From positions 26,119,075 to 26,183,074 of the forward strand of contig NC_135175.1 in the NCBI RefSeq assembly GCF_041146795.1: a stretch of DNA of 64,000 nucleotides, written 5' to 3'. Every line of letters begins with the position of its first letter. Position 1 is the first letter of the stretch. Shown here piece by piece: positions 34,061-47,654 of this stretch. Source of the DNA: Maylandia zebra. Its lineage: Eukaryota > Chordata > Actinopteri > Cichliformes > Cichlidae. Position numbers and translations under genes: made by a program. The notes beneath the pieces were generated by a model, which worked only from the letters and a program-made list of their open reading frames with translations, was not told the origin of the DNA and made no database searches.

Positions 34061-34504
34061 AAACAAAGACTTTGACCATAACACCAGCTACTGTGTAGTA
34101 CAGTAAAGCTATGCTGCCTACATGTATAGTGTATGCTTGTGTAATTATGACAGTGTCAGGATGTGCACCTGTGTTTCTATTTGTTTCAAGTATTCAGATT
34201 CTGAGAACATGTGTCTCTATTTAATTTCAAGTGAAGGGCAACAGTACTAGGGTAAAACTGATGTTGATGTTGTAGAGCCGATTCAGATGAGAAATACACC
34301 AACACAATAGTAAGATGTTGTTAGTAGTGAAGTGTGTGTAAAAGCAATAACAGTGAGTACAAACACAAAGACTAATGTGGGTGTGGAAATGAATTCCGGA
34401 TTGGAGAACTGCACTTGACATTCCTGGTGTGAGAGCATGATGTGAATTCTTCAACCACGGTCAGATAAAACTAAATTGGACAATGTGTGATGTCATTGTG
34501 TTAA

Positions 34505-34690
34505 TGTGCAACCCCAATGCCAAAAAAGTTGGGTTACTGCGTAAAATGTAACTAAAAACAGAATGTAACAACTTGCAAATCTCATAAATGCTGAAAACAT
34601 TTCAAATGTTTAAATGAGAGCATTTTATGGAAAAAAATAAGCTAACTTTGAATCGCAACATTTGTCAAAAACACTGGGCCACTTTAACAC
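34505..34690 (+). mobile_element. Fragment of a common fish DNA transposon
   Basis: CAACCCCAATGCCAAAAAAG, TTGGGTTACTGCGTAAAATG and AACAACTTGCAAATCTCATA follow the left end of an abundant fish repeat that begins CAACCCCAATTCCAATGAAG in my memory. Only this end is present. Confidence 0.45.
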
Positions 34691-35661
34691 TGCAACAGTT
34701 AAAAGTCTCTTCTTGCATTTTGGATGGCTGCGTGTCTCCATTGTGTATGCACATATTGTGAGGCGTGCGCTCTCCGAGTCAGAAAAAAAGCCATCGATGC
34801 AGTCCTCAGAAGTAGCACATCATTAATAACGGAGGGACCTTTGAAGATCCTGCATAAATGTCTAATTAGGTTTGGTAACCTTTAGGAAATTCAAGTGGGT
34901 GAATACTAAACAGGCCTGGAGATCCTGTACTGCATGGCAAACTAAGCACTCAACATGTGGGAGAGAACGCTGACATTGAGGAGGTTTGTTCCCCTGCCTG
35001 AAAGGGCATGCAATTTAAGCCACATTACAAGTGCGTCTGAACTCATTGGCCAATTTCGGGCCAATTTATCGTAGTTAACCATCCTGTGTACACACGTCAT
35101 CACGGAGGTGGAACAAAAATATGCTGTGTTTCGTTTTCTTTTTTTTTATTACCTTGCCCTTCAAGCTGGGGCGGATCATTGTTTTTGCATAACTGTGACA
35201 AGCCTGCGTGGCATTTAACAGACTCTTAAGTATGAGAATTCAAACCACCAACCGTACTCGTACTGATCTACGGTTAGAATGAGGGGGCTGGTTTACACCA
35301 CAGTGTCCTTGTCACAGTTTAATAACATGCGTATGAGGGGTGACAGCATATAACAATAAAAGTAACACCATGTGTTGTTTTAATATACCCAGTCTCCCTC
35401 TGACATAGTACAGCAAGCTTTTAAGTGTCAGTCTTTGACTGTGACAGGAGCTTGAGTGTGATGCAGCTGTTTTATTGGGATTTCTGCTTTTAATTACAAT
35501 GAGATTTTTTTCATTGATTTAAATGAACAGATAACTGACTTCTCTGTCTGGTGGGTCACTTGAAAGAGACATTCTCAACCCTGATATAAATATAATAAAT
35601 AGAAACATGAAAATGGACTTACGATATTGTTCATTAAAAAGTGAAGCAGGTAAAGAGTTTG

Positions 35662-36250
35662 TTAACCCTCTGGGGTCGCCGGACGCGCCAACATCACATG
35701 ACCAATTTAAGACGACACAGCTACAAGATGCAGTAAGTCAGAGTCTCCATTCCAACTTGGGTCGAAAATGCAGACTTCAAACTATATACCAGTTTTTGAA
35801 TTGTTTCGATGGGCCACGTAGAACCAGAGTTATGATAAAAAATACACGAGATGTTTTTTTCTGAACAAAACAGTGGTGTTTACAGCGGGAAGACCGGTAA
35901 AAACGGCGTTTTCTACAGACAGCGCTAGCAAACGCTCTCCGCTTGCGAGCGAAAAAAGAAAAAGAAAAAATGCCCCTTCCCTATTGGTGTTAGAGTTTAC
36001 CATGTCAGCCAATCAAAAAAAATGATATGGCAAACATGTGACATTTGGTTGTTTAGGGACAAGGGGAAGTTTTTAGGAGTGACGCCTGTGAGAGAAAGAC
36101 AGAGAGAGAGCGAGTTTTCATATGTGAGACATTAGTAACGTTTAGCGTGTTTGGAGGCTGTAGTTAGTGTGTTGTGTAGTTATTATTTTGTATTGTGTGT
36201 CAGTTAGACTGCTGAATTTCATATTTTCTCCAAAAAAAAAAAAAAGCCGT
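35662..36250 (+). mobile_element. Candidate TTAA-type element end
   Basis: TTAACCCTCTGGGGTCGCC at 35662-35680, followed by a GC-richer block (GACGCGCCAACATCACATGAC, AAAACGGCGTTTTC, GCTCTCCGCTTGCGAGC) that differs from its surroundings. A TTAA followed by CCCTCTGGGG is how several fish piggyBac- or Kolobok-type elements start. I did not find the complementary right end, so length and class are uncertain. Confidence 0.4.
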
Positions 36251-39200
36251 CAAAGGCAGATTTCAGTGTAAAAGCTGTTCCCACATGGAAAACTGGACTG
36301 ATGCACCTCCTGCTGTCAGACCTGCAGGGTTTAGGCCTTTGGTGTTCTCCTCTGTCTTATACTGAACACAAACTACATTTTTTGGACTGGCACAAATAAT
36401 TTGTGTGCCTTCTTATTTGATGCAGAACACCTGATTGTTCTGTAAATAGATTTAAATGGTTATATAAAAAAACGCCTGAGGCCTTGGCTGCATTTTTAGG
36501 TAAATAGTACCATATAACTTTGTTGTTTGCAAAACTTGTGTGTAATTTTTAGAAATGTACAATTTCTATTTGCATTTCAAGTTATGAAAATGATTCGTTA
36601 AACATGTTTGTGGGTTTTACAGTAAAAAATATAACGTTTTTCTACTCGGATTTTGAATTTTTTGTCTGAATTTAGATCAACTGTGCTAATATAGTATACC
36701 AAAATGAAAAAATAACTCAAATTTCAGATATTTGAAGTTGTGCTGAAAATAATGATACCAAACAAGGCAAGAAAAATATATTTTAAAGGAGAAATATAGA
36801 GATAAAATCAAAAGTAGTCAAAAACGGCCAATTAAAGTGATAATAACCTGTAGTTTCCAGGCACCACATTGTGACAAAAGATAGCATTTCTATGCCTAAT
36901 CTGAAAATACAGTTTGTGAACATGGCACATGGTCAGACCAATCCTGACAATAAAGGAAACTCAAGCAAAAATAGTCTGCTGTTCAAGAGATAAGAAAGAT
37001 TTCTAAAGCCGCGAGAAACCAGCATGAATATGCTCTGGCTCTCATTGATGGAAATAGGGCCTGAATGTTGTTTTTTTCTGTAACCTATAACAGATTTCAG
37101 TTTGTTCATATGATCTAAAAATAAACACAGACTTTCCTAGTCGTGATACCTCAAGCTCATTGCTATAAAGCAATATAAACATGCAGATCCCAAGAAATAC
37201 ATCACAGACATATGCGCACAGACATATTTATTATATGCACCCACAGACACACATACAAGTAAACACACAAGCACACAGAGTTGTCAGAGCACGGTGTAAA
37301 ATCAGAGGGGCTGTTAATGGAGGCGGACAGCTTGGCTGCTGTTTCATCAAAGTGCAGAGGAAATGCAGATCTGTGTCCTGCAGGATGCAGGGAATTGGAT
37401 CAGCTTCCTTCTGTCTGCTGAATTTGAAACACATACCAGCAGGGATTAGACAGCCTTTACCACTGTACAGTCTACTTTCTAATGGCCATCCCTGGGAAAT
37501 ATTTACTCACTGTGCATATGTGTTGATACGCCCATCAGGAACCCAAACTTATCCCCTGGCCAGATAGTTTTATTTACCTGCCAACCATGTGGTAGCCTAC
37601 CTTGAGGATATCTTCCTTATTTCTTTCATAAAGGCCGCCTTGTACACCTCAGACTTTTCTGTTACTGACTGGTTTATAATCACAGCAGTGCAGTGCATTT
37701 GCAAGAATACCCGTGACCTCAACAAAATTCATGATTAATGTGGCATTTATTGTTACTAGGGTTGGGAAATTATGTGATGTCAAACTGTGTAAAACTGTCA
37801 GTGATCATATAGGTTTTTTTCTCTATGATATGTCTGGTTGCCAGCTCAATGATTTTTAAAAATCATTGAGCTGGGCTTCTTTAAGCAGAGTTTTGGGCGC
37901 TTAGTTCAGTTGGTTAGCCAATAACACACATTCCCGTCTTATTCATGGTTTGTGTCAAAAAGCTAATCTAACAATCTATATCCATCCCAACACCTACAAG
38001 ATGTTTTGAAGTATTGCCTTATTTAACATTTTATATATAGTAACCAGTCAAATATGAATCACAGAAAAATGCTTAAAAAGTTTGCAGAATTGTCTCCAAA
38101 ATATTCTTTAAAGAAGTGGAACAGCTTTATTATTTGACCAATGCATTAAGAAGTATATTGCTAATAGCAGTTTAAATAAATATGAATAATAAGAAATACA
38201 AAATAATAGGGAGATTTAACCAACAAATCATATTCAAACAGTATACCAATCCTCCAAGAGATAGAGTTTTGTGATTTCACAGAAAGAATAAAAAACATGT
38301 CGTCCATATCTATTATAAAATTGCAGTGATGTTTAAAGTGAGGTAAGCGAGATTGTGCCAGAAACCTCCTTTCTGTTTCCTAAAATAATTTTCCCCCTAA
38401 GAATCATGCTTTTATATTAAGTCGTCCTTTAACAATGGTTGGCCATTTTTGAAAATGTGTCTTTTAACAATATTAATCAATAAAACAATATCAATTCGAT
38501 CAGAAATACATGTTAATAAATGTTACATTTTTTCATTTTTTATGGTTAAAATGAATCTCTTAGACAACCCATAAATAACCCATAATGCTTTTTAGCTGGG
38601 GTCTCTTTATATATAAGACATGTTTACACACAAATCACATGAATTTATGATTATGTTCGATTTATGTTTAGACATGAATCCTGTGGAACAGTGGTACCAA
38701 TAATGACGGCATTTAGTTATTTTCAAAACACCGGGGTTAAAGGATTATGTTTAGTTGATAAAAAAAAATATAGTAGATTTGTTTAAAAAGCAGAAAAATC
38801 TCACATTTAAACAAACTAATGTTTTTCAGCTTCAGATCACATAATAATTGTTATTATGCTAAAATTCCTGATCGTTCTCACAACATAAAACTATTTTTAC
38901 AGCTGCTACTTGTACTCCTCCTTTTCTATTTTCAATAAACAACCAATATTACTTCAATTAGTATTACTACCAGGCACCATTTAAAGAAGAATTTTCCTAA
39001 TAATCTCCTTTTAAAATATCTACATATAACAAGTACATGTTTTAGTTGTTTGTTTTTCAAGAAAGAAAAACTTCAGCCTAACCTTCTTTCACTCCTGTTG
39101 AGAGCAATAAAATAAAAGACATTTTTTATTCAAATTGCAAAATATGTATTCTTTATTTGTTTCTAACATAGAACAATAGCTTTGAGTGAAAAACACAAAA

Positions 39201-39269
39201 ACAGTCTCTTGTTTCAAAATACAATGGATAGCACAAACATATACAATCAGAAACCAAAGCAGGGCATTA
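36251..39269. other. AT-rich intergenic sequence
   Basis: No gene signature. It contains a 34 bp perfect palindrome (37841-37874) and several A/T runs. The 128-codon open frame at 37181-37567 shows no family resemblance and lies in AC-rich sequence. Confidence 0.5.
37841..37874. repeat. 34 bp perfect palindrome
   Basis: CCAGCTCAATGATTTTT is followed with no spacer by its exact reverse complement AAAAATCATTGAGCTGG. It can form a 17 bp cruciform arm. No surrounding terminal repeats or target duplication were seen. Confidence 0.95.
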
Positions 39270-39277
39270 CATGCAAG

Positions 39278-39530
39278 CATCGGTGTAACTTTGTGCTGAA
39301 CACTGGGAGGGGTCAAGCTCTCTGTATAAATAAATAAATAAATCTGGGTAAATTCCCAGATGATTAAACATGTAACTACTTTGCTGGTAATATCTGAAAT
39401 GAGTAAAGAAAACAGCCTATTTACGGTATGCAAGATAATTCATAATGTTATTGGGGGGATTATATTGGTTAGGTCTGGTTATTGGGCGGGGGCCATAACC
39501 CCCCTAACCCCCCTGGAAATTACGCCCCTG
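39278..39530. mobile_element. Candidate hAT-like MITE, 253 bp
   Basis: Ends are CATCGGTGTAACTTTG (left) and AAATTACGCCCCTG (right), imperfect inverted repeats of the CAGGGGCGTAATTT type. Flanks CATGCAAG and AATGTAAG agree at 6 of 8 positions. A C-run-rich block (AACCCCCCTAACCCCCCTGG) precedes the right end. Old copy. Confidence 0.5.
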
Positions 39531-40199
39531 AATGTAAGAAGGAACATGGTTTCTAAAAGCTCAGTGAAGGAGCTGTTTCTTTTTGGCCTTTCCGTGTGGA
39601 GTTTGCGTGCCCTTTCTCCTGCAGTCCATAGATATGTATTCTAAATGTATGTGTTAAAGAAAAAACAATGACAAGCTGTGATCTGTGATGTTGCACATTT
39701 GTATTTGTATTTATTTTTAACAGGTAATTACCCCGGAGAAGAACTTCACTTTACAGCATCTACCTATTTAGTGTGTGCATCAACAACAAAAACAACTTAG
39801 ACTTCGTGCCATTATAGGTGTCAAAACAAGGTATTTACGAAGACTAAATGCCCAAGCTACAGCAATTCCATCACAGCGTAGGAACAATCAACCAGATGTT
39901 TTGTCATTAGGTATCATAGCAGTGCTGTTCATCTCAACCATTCGACAAGGACAGGCTTTTTACAATAGCATTTAATGAATCACTTTAAGGCTGATGTTAT
40001 TTTAGTAGAATCCATGTCAGCCCTCGGGAACCATATATGTAATTTTATCACGTTCCACAATCTGTCTGCACCATCTTTTTACTTCAAGGTGAAGGTCATG
40101 AAAAAAATTTCAATTATATTCTTTGAGAAGAGCAAATTACATTTCATGAGCTGCGGTCACAAATACAAAGTTTTATAAAGTAATATAATGACGTACCAC

Positions 40200-43100
40200 T
40201 TGATCTGCCATTCTTACTCCCACGCCTATCTCCATTTTGCTTTTCTCTCAGGAAAACTACAAAGAGAAGGTGTCAACTGGTTTTGCCATATTGATGGAGC
40301 CGGGGGTCTATGGAGACCTCTAATTTTCTGAGTGAACGGTCCCAGAAAGAGCTAATGATATGTTAATGCTGAATGGCAGACATTAGGGAGGCCAAATGAC
40401 GGCAATCCCAATTACCTCCGAGGGACGTGCCTTGTGTGGTTTTGTCACGCAAACAAACTCTGTAAACACAAATAACGTGCGGAACACTGGCTGAAGGGAC
40501 TCCGCAGTGGCTGACAAAATGTCACCGATCTGAGAGAAGATCCTTACAACTTATACTCAAACACTGAGTACGCCTCCACACTTTTTTAGCTGTGGAAAAA
40601 AAAAGCTAAGCGCACCTCATCATGAGAGATTTGCATCGTCTGTTTCCTAAGAGAACAATTATGCAAGTTCATACCTTTCCAAAAATGTCACAAGACTTGC
40701 AAATCTTTGAACATATTGCCAAAAACTTTTGATTGTTCTCATTTTTGCCCTTTTATAACTTTTCTGCAAATGCCAGTTTGGCAGCAATACGGGGTACCAT
40801 CGTGTTTACTTTAGCAGCAGTAGCTGTCTGGGGGGGATGAAGCAGTGGGAGGAGGTTAGTTTTGAATGGCACAAGATTGAAATATGCCACAGCAGACTTT
40901 TTTTAGTCCCAGCTTCCCCACTTGTACATATCTCCTTGTGTGGGTTTACCTATGAATGTATCTGTTAGTATGTATGTGTTCCTGTTTGGCTAGGCTTAGC
41001 TGCAGATTGCTTTCCCCTATCCCCTCCTCTAGTGTGTGCAGCATATGGCCATTGTGATGGAGGGTAAAAGGAAATGACAGGCCATTTGAAGATGCTCTAG
41101 TCCCTGCATCATGAATAATGCAGAGGGTGAAGCGAGCAGGTTCTCAGCGCAAGCTTCAAAGTTTATCGGCCTCCCCTGTCTCCCTGGGAGAGAGACTACA
41201 GTGCTGCGGGGAGATTAGACCGACACCGAGCGGGGACCTGGTCAAACTCAATTAAATACAACCAGGATAATTCCATCCTCTCATTGTGCCATTTGGTTTT
41301 ATTAGAAAAATAAACCCAGCATGCTCACGCCTTGAAACGACAATAGAAAGGGAAAACATCTCGTGAATTATTAAGCGGGGAGTTGGCTCCATGCTCAGTT
41401 GCTCCATGTAAAGATATGTAAATTGGCGGATGGCAGAAGACACGATTGATTAATATTTTTATTAATAATGTCAAACACCCTATGATCAGCAGTGAGAGAA
41501 ATGGCAGAATAACAATAAACAACACCGTCCAGACTAAGTACGACTGAGATGTGTAGTAATAAAATTCCAAAGAAAGTGGTGTTAAACCTTTGCTGATTGG
41601 TTCTAATAGTCCCAGTGATAGATGATTTATTAGTCTTTTTGATTAGCTTGTCTAATTGAGCTGAGCTAGCTATGAAAAACCCAAAACAACTACCGTTAAT
41701 TTTCCTTGTTTTTTTTAATATGCATGTTTCCTTCCACAGTTTCCGAAGTCTTTGGAGATCTAATTAGCCCAAAAGCCCCTCCTGATGGGAGATGTAGGCC
41801 TACAGAAACACTTCCCTCCACCGAGGCTGTTGTAGCATGTAACTATTTTCCGTGTCTACACGATAAACAAACACTTATGCCACCCACATACTCAGTGCCA
41901 TATCAAGCCTGGCTTGGCTAATGATGATAAACCTACATAAAAGTACAAAGTGCTGCTAATTAGGCCTATGTCGATTATGGCTCATTAATGCTGATGTTGC
42001 CCTGACATGTTTTTGCCAATCATCACTGCAGAGGGCTGCAGTGCATCATTTTCTAATTACTTTAATTCATCATTGTACTGATGCTCTAAGCGAGTTCACA
42101 TCAGCTCCACGGTCAAATGTTTAAATGGAAATTTGTGTAAAAAATGACCCAAAATAAATTTTTGCACATAGTGGCCTGACAAGCTGATCTTGCCGTATTT
42201 TTCTCGCAAAATCTCTCCTTCAGTTGTCCATAATGAAGAAATATGGTGATGTAACAAAATCTGTAAATGCAGTCATCCAACCAAGAAAAGGAATATTGAA
42301 AAGAGCACAAAGCACCTGTTAAACCATATTGTGTATATCTATCGAATGTCATGCCAGGAAATGTTCAGATAAGTTTCCAGGAACTCAATTTTTATCAGTG
42401 GCAATTTCATTGTTCTCTAAATTATCTTGTTTTGACCTTTGAAAGCCAAGACGAACGGCAGCCTGTGAAAGATGAAGCAGTTGCCAATCTTACTGATTTC
42501 ATATCACATTTCCTCTTCCACGCTGTCCAGTTTTGTACACACAGTGGACATCGATGTATGAATGATAGATCAATTTTGAGTCATTTCCCAGTGATAATCC
42601 CACATTTCTCTTCTTTTACACTTCATTACCCTAATCTTGCCACTATGACCTACTTTTCCACTCCTTCCCAGTTCCCCAGGCACTCAAGGAGCAAGCTGTT
42701 GCACTCTCACTTACACACATACCTCTCAAGAGAATTATTTATATTGCCCAGGTCTGGGACCAGTCTAATTTGGTGAAGCTATAGAGTACACAAACCTCAG
42801 GTCTGAGATCTCTTTTGCTGAAAGCAGGAGAACTGTGAGCGCTGCGGCGCGAGACAGAATAAAACATGGTGTTGCAATGGCCTTTGATCTTCCGTTCCCT
42901 CCTTTTCTCTTTTTCAAAGGACCAGCGTGGAGCTGTCCAGCTGATGCCAGAGCAGGGGCCCCATTTCTCTGCCACCAACAGACACCCCGGGACAGATGGC
43001 CAGCAGATTATTTATTTCTATTTTTATTCTATATGAGAGCAAGAAAACCGAGACACACTTTCTTTGGAGTTTGTTTCATGCTGGGTGCTCTCAGATATAA

Positions 43101-44000
43101 ACAACATCTCACATGCATAATTATAAGTCTCTAACTGGCTTAGAAGTAAGCCTATATATAAGCTGGTTGCCTTAAAACCTGGCAAAAAGCACACTTAAAA
43201 TGCATTTTATGGTTAATACTCACCTGAACCTATGAATTGATTATAGATATTCACTTTACACGACAAAAACACACAGAATGTAAAACTATAAACAGCATCG
43301 CAATTAAATAAATTCTGCTTTGAATCACATGAAGTGTTGTTGTTAGAAGCGCTAAAAATAGAACCGTGTAATTGCACGACAGATGATCTTAGTCACCTGT
43401 GTTGTGCGAAGCTAAAAGCCATCCGTGGGGAATGATTTCCTTAACAGGCAGCCAAGAGGTCAAACACTATTAGCGATGTTCCAGTCGACAATCTGAAGGA
43501 AAGCATGTTCCTCATCTCGCTGAGAGTCTCTGAAAATGGGCACCTCTTTGTCAGGGCAATTTGTTGATGATGCATGGTTATGATAAGAATTGAGTGAAGT
43601 GTCTGTGGCTGCCCAGGGCCTTGCCAGCCAAGGCGGCGGGGCCAACATAAGTAATCAGTCGAGGTCCAGATTGAGCCACCGATAACACGGGGTCCCTGAT
43701 TGCTCATAAGTACCCAAGGCAGCGGCCATTTAAAACAATTTCTGGTGATTTTGATTGACAGTTGGTCAATCAAAACCCACATCTTGTTGCTGCTGCTATC
43801 AGTGCTGGAGATTACATCGGATGTCTTTGCTTGAGCCGCTGTCTTTCTGCTTCGATAAAGGAAATCTCAACTGCGTCAGGCTATGTTATTACTTCAGTTT
43901 GTGTTGGGATAATTTTCTGTTTCATAAATTTTGCGCTTATTAATTATATATTAATGTTTTACCTATGTTTCATTTCACTCTACTTTTTAACCCTTTTAAG
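40200..44000. other. Unique intergenic block, possible cis-regulatory region
   Basis: This is the longest stretch with hardly any recognisable repeat. Sub-blocks at about 40300-40500, 41060-41480, 41940-42090 and 43430-43770 have even composition, no low complexity and dense homeodomain-type or octamer-like words (CTAATTA, CATTAATG, ATGTTAATG, TTTGATTGACAG). No open frame within it looks like protein. It lies upstream, on the + coordinate, of the cdh7 3' end, so it could serve either cadherin gene. Confidence 0.35.
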
Positions 44001-47000
44001 ACACTTTTCTTCCACGCTTCAGGGTAGTTTTATAGTTGTCTTTTTGGTTTTTACATTTAATTGATTGTATGTTTTTCCCTCAGTTCTCTTCCAGTACTTG
44101 AGTTTTTCATCCACAGGTTTTAGCTGCATCCTTTTGGTGGGCTATGTGTAGCTCTCAAAAGTAATTTTTGGGGGCTTTTAAATATGGTATGCACGAAGCT
44201 ATCGTGCATTATAACCCATAAATATGTGAAGAAGAATACTATCCACATCTTCGCTTGTAGGTTTGCATGAACTGCATGACAATGAGCACATATGGTGACC
44301 TTGGTTACTCCTGACTAACACTTGAAAAATCTTACATGTTCTGTTTTTGCCAGGTTCAAAGCTTAAGAAAGTATGTCAATACCTGTAAGGAGATGGCATA
44401 TTTACCAACCAAAGATGCATAACAATTTCATTGCAATCTCTTGCATCATTGTAAATTATACTGTCAATTGTATTCATGAACCTCTGAGTGCATTAAATGG
44501 AAAGAGATGCTAGTTGTCTACATTTTGACTAACACCTCTAAGGTGCAGGCTATAAACACAGCTGGCAAAAATATATTTTAAGGAAATGACAAAACTGGAA
44601 TTAAATGTAAAGAAATATATAATATGTATATCTGTTTGCCTTATAGTTTTAGTGTTCAGACACCTGTGGTATTGAAAATGAAAGGCGGATACTTGTGTGT
44701 GGTAAACATCAAGTCAAAAAATGAAAATATTTACTCAAAAAACACAAAATCTGGAATACTGGTCAGGCTTCTGTGAACTTAGGCTGTCTCATTTGCTTCT
44801 GTGACTTCATGTAACTGCAAACCGACTCTTTTTCTCTCTCTGTCCATATATATGTATATCTGGAGAGTGAGTTTTCATAGTCAGTGTGATGAACATTGTG
44901 GAAATGGTCACTTATAAAGACTGAATTTGTATGGTAACTACCTATTACCATTGATATCTAAAAAAATGACTTGTTGGTGTTACACTGGTAAAATATCCTT
45001 TTAATATTGTAGTTTCACTAACTATAAAACATGCACCAGCCATACTTTAAACCAAACTCTGATCTTTTCAAAATCTTTTGATAAATAAACCTCATGGAGC
45101 GGTATTTGCTTGCCCTCCACAAAACAAAGTGTAGGATAAAAACTAATGAATAACCTTGTCTCACATTTCACAAATTACTGTGAATCGCTTCGTAAATAAC
45201 ATCCTCATATCTTGCTGTCCTCAAAAAAATAGTCCACAATGCTTGACAACTGTAGACCATGATTTTTGCTATATGTATGCATGTATACATGAAGTTTTAA
45301 TGCCAAAATTATGCATTTGAAAGAATTTTGGGGATCCTATGAAAGCAGAAAGTAGTGCACATTGTTTATTTGCCATTTATCCTATTCCACCTATAATCAT
45401 CTTTTTACTTTATTGTTCAAGCTTGGCTAATTTACAAAACTAGCGCTCAAATGGCCAAACATGAACCTTGCAATCACCACACAAGCCTCCGTGGAGTGTG
45501 AATGCTTTGTCACTACAAGGCCTTTCAACTACTTAAAGGCACATCAAAAAATGTATGAAAAAAATAAAGTTCTCTTTTCTCTTTCTTCCTCCTTCTTCTC
45601 CCCAGTTACTTGAGATCCCCAAATGCGCAGAGAATAAAGTCAAGATTTTTTTAGTCATTAATTAGATGCTCTTTTGGATTTTAGTTTTTAGTTTTCATAG
45701 AGTTCATGTCTATATATTTGTACACATGTTCAGAAGGATTGAAAGAAAGTGCTTCGATATTTTAAGGAACTGAATGTCAATTTTATTTTCAGCAAAAGAT
45801 AAAAACATCATTTGCACAGTTCTGCCTCTTCAAAATAAATAAGAATACATATCAGTGTACATGTGGACACCTAGTTGTAACATAATTTGTTTAAGCTGGA
45901 AAAGAAAATTGGCACAAAATGATTATCATACAGTGTGTCCTTTCACCATCAATATTCAAACCACTGACATTATTTACTTCATTTCTGAAAGACAATATAT
46001 GCTGGAATCTGCAAACTACAGAAGCAAAAGTCATTTACTTACAAACTGCAACTTCACCCAGGTTAGGACCGTCACTTCAGAAACATATATTTATTTTTTT
46101 ACTCTAGGTAGTGTGAATTTGCAATCAAGCACAGCGAGGACAGATCCATCAGTGACAGTTTCTGGTGTAGCAAACATTCCCAGACCCAACCTGCCTTGTA
46201 CAAAAGCAAAACAACTAAATCCTGACAGGATATACCTCAGAAATTATACATTTGACTTGGCAATAGAAAGGCTGAAGAAAAAACAGACTGAGACAAACAC
46301 TACATTGCAACTTCTGCAAAATGTATTGTTGGGAGAAGAAGAGAAATGATGTTTTCCTGTTTCACCCAGTGGAGACATCAAAATGACGAGCATGTCATTC
46401 TTTTTATGATTTGCACAACTTATGTCTTCACATCATTTCCTTAGCACATCAAATACTTGTTTATACTTTATTATATGTGTGCAGTTGCACTTCATATAGT
46501 GTTGAAGGATATTTCTGAGTCCGTGAATAATGTGGCTCCGGATTTCAGTGTTTGTGAAAAACAGCCCCTCATCACCCTGCTCCCCGTCCCAAAGATAGAA
46601 GAAGGAGAAGAAAAAAAATCCCATATAAATTGCTGTCAAATTTCATATGAACAGTCAAGTGACTACTGATTAGCCGCTAGAGACACAGCCTTTCATGAGA
46701 AATTTTTTATGTTTTTTTAGCACAAAGATAGCAAAGGAATGCTTCAAAGCAAGAGTGCTGGGCCGGTGCCCATCACAGGAATGAAAGGACAGGTGCCTCC
46801 CCGTAAAAATGCTCCAACATGTATGCATTCTGCAGTCAATGGTTGGACCCAAGCCCAAAATCTGAAACCTTTAATGTCTTTTCCACACAAGGTTTCCTCC
46901 TCAGTCAAGCCACTTTTGAAGTCCGTGTCAAAACTCACCATGGCACGATTTTCAAAATCCATACAGGGAGGTAAACAAACCAAAAAAACCTTTGAAGTCA

Positions 47001-47139
47001 AAGTGTTTTTCTTTCAGTCTCTTGTGTTGTCTTTGAATCTTTTCCTCCAATGCACTAAGGCAGACAAAATCATTTTCTCTGACAATAAATTACTATTATT
47101 TTTTGGAGTCCCACAAATGTTAAGAAACACATTTAGTGG
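44000..47139. other. Region downstream of the cdh7 stop
   Basis: The part next to 47139 should be the cdh7 3' untranslated region on the minus strand. A 164-codon open frame on + at 45855-46349 and a 160-codon one at 46739-47221 are antisense or downstream and match no family I know. No repeat is clear. Confidence 0.4.
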
Positions 47140-47654
47140 CTATGACAAGACAGTGGTGCTATCGCTGTTGCCGTACAGGTCGGCCAGCTTTTTGAAGCGT
47201 GGTCCCCAGTTGCTGAGATAGTCATAGTTCTGATCTGAGTCTGTACTTAGTGACTCCAGTGAGCTTAGCGACTCAGCTACAGAGCCGCTACCTTCAAAAG
47301 CATACGTCTGCAGAGAGTCGTACGGGGGAGCTGATGGGTCCACGTCGGCATCCTTCAGTCGCTCCCAAATAAACTCTCGAAACACCACATTGTCTGGTAG
47401 GGATTTATAGGATGGGCGAGAAGCTGAGGGGTAATGAAAGAAAGTAGGGGTATCTGGTGTGACGTCTCGTCGTACATTGGGGTCTCTGATGACATTGAGG
47501 TTACGCAGGGTCACCATGTCGAAGGCCTCTGTGTCCTCCTCGCCCCCTCCCTCATCGTCGTAACGGACGATGTTTTCTCTGATATCTCTTTCCTCTTCCA
47601 GAATCAGAGGTTCTTTTCTTCTCCGACGCATAGTCACAATTAGTAGAACCATGA
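47140..47654 (-). CDS. cdh7: cdh7-like cadherin, last exon: end of membrane helix and cytoplasmic tail
   Basis: Read on the minus strand, the exon starts after TTCGCAG and ends at a TAG stop. It encodes VMVLLIVTM, the end of the membrane helix, then RRRRKEPLI. The juxtamembrane block [18 protein letters not shown] follows, the p120-catenin binding region. The distal block ends with [19 protein letters not shown], the beta-catenin binding region. [30 protein letters not shown] and RRDVTP are features I associate with cadherin-7. Every expected tail motif is present and the frame is intact. The exon is 515 bp long, the same as the cdh19 last exon. Cadherin-20 is the nearest alternative; fish may hold several cdh7 copies, so the paralogue letter is open. 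Confidence 0.93.

Noticed and set aside
43441..43782. 113-codon minus-strand frame
   Set aside because: No family resemblance; it lies in a candidate non-coding conserved block and lacks splice or codon evidence.
46739..47221. 160-codon + strand frame overlapping the cdh7 last exon
   Set aside because: Antisense to a well-supported coding exon and its 3' region; no domain.
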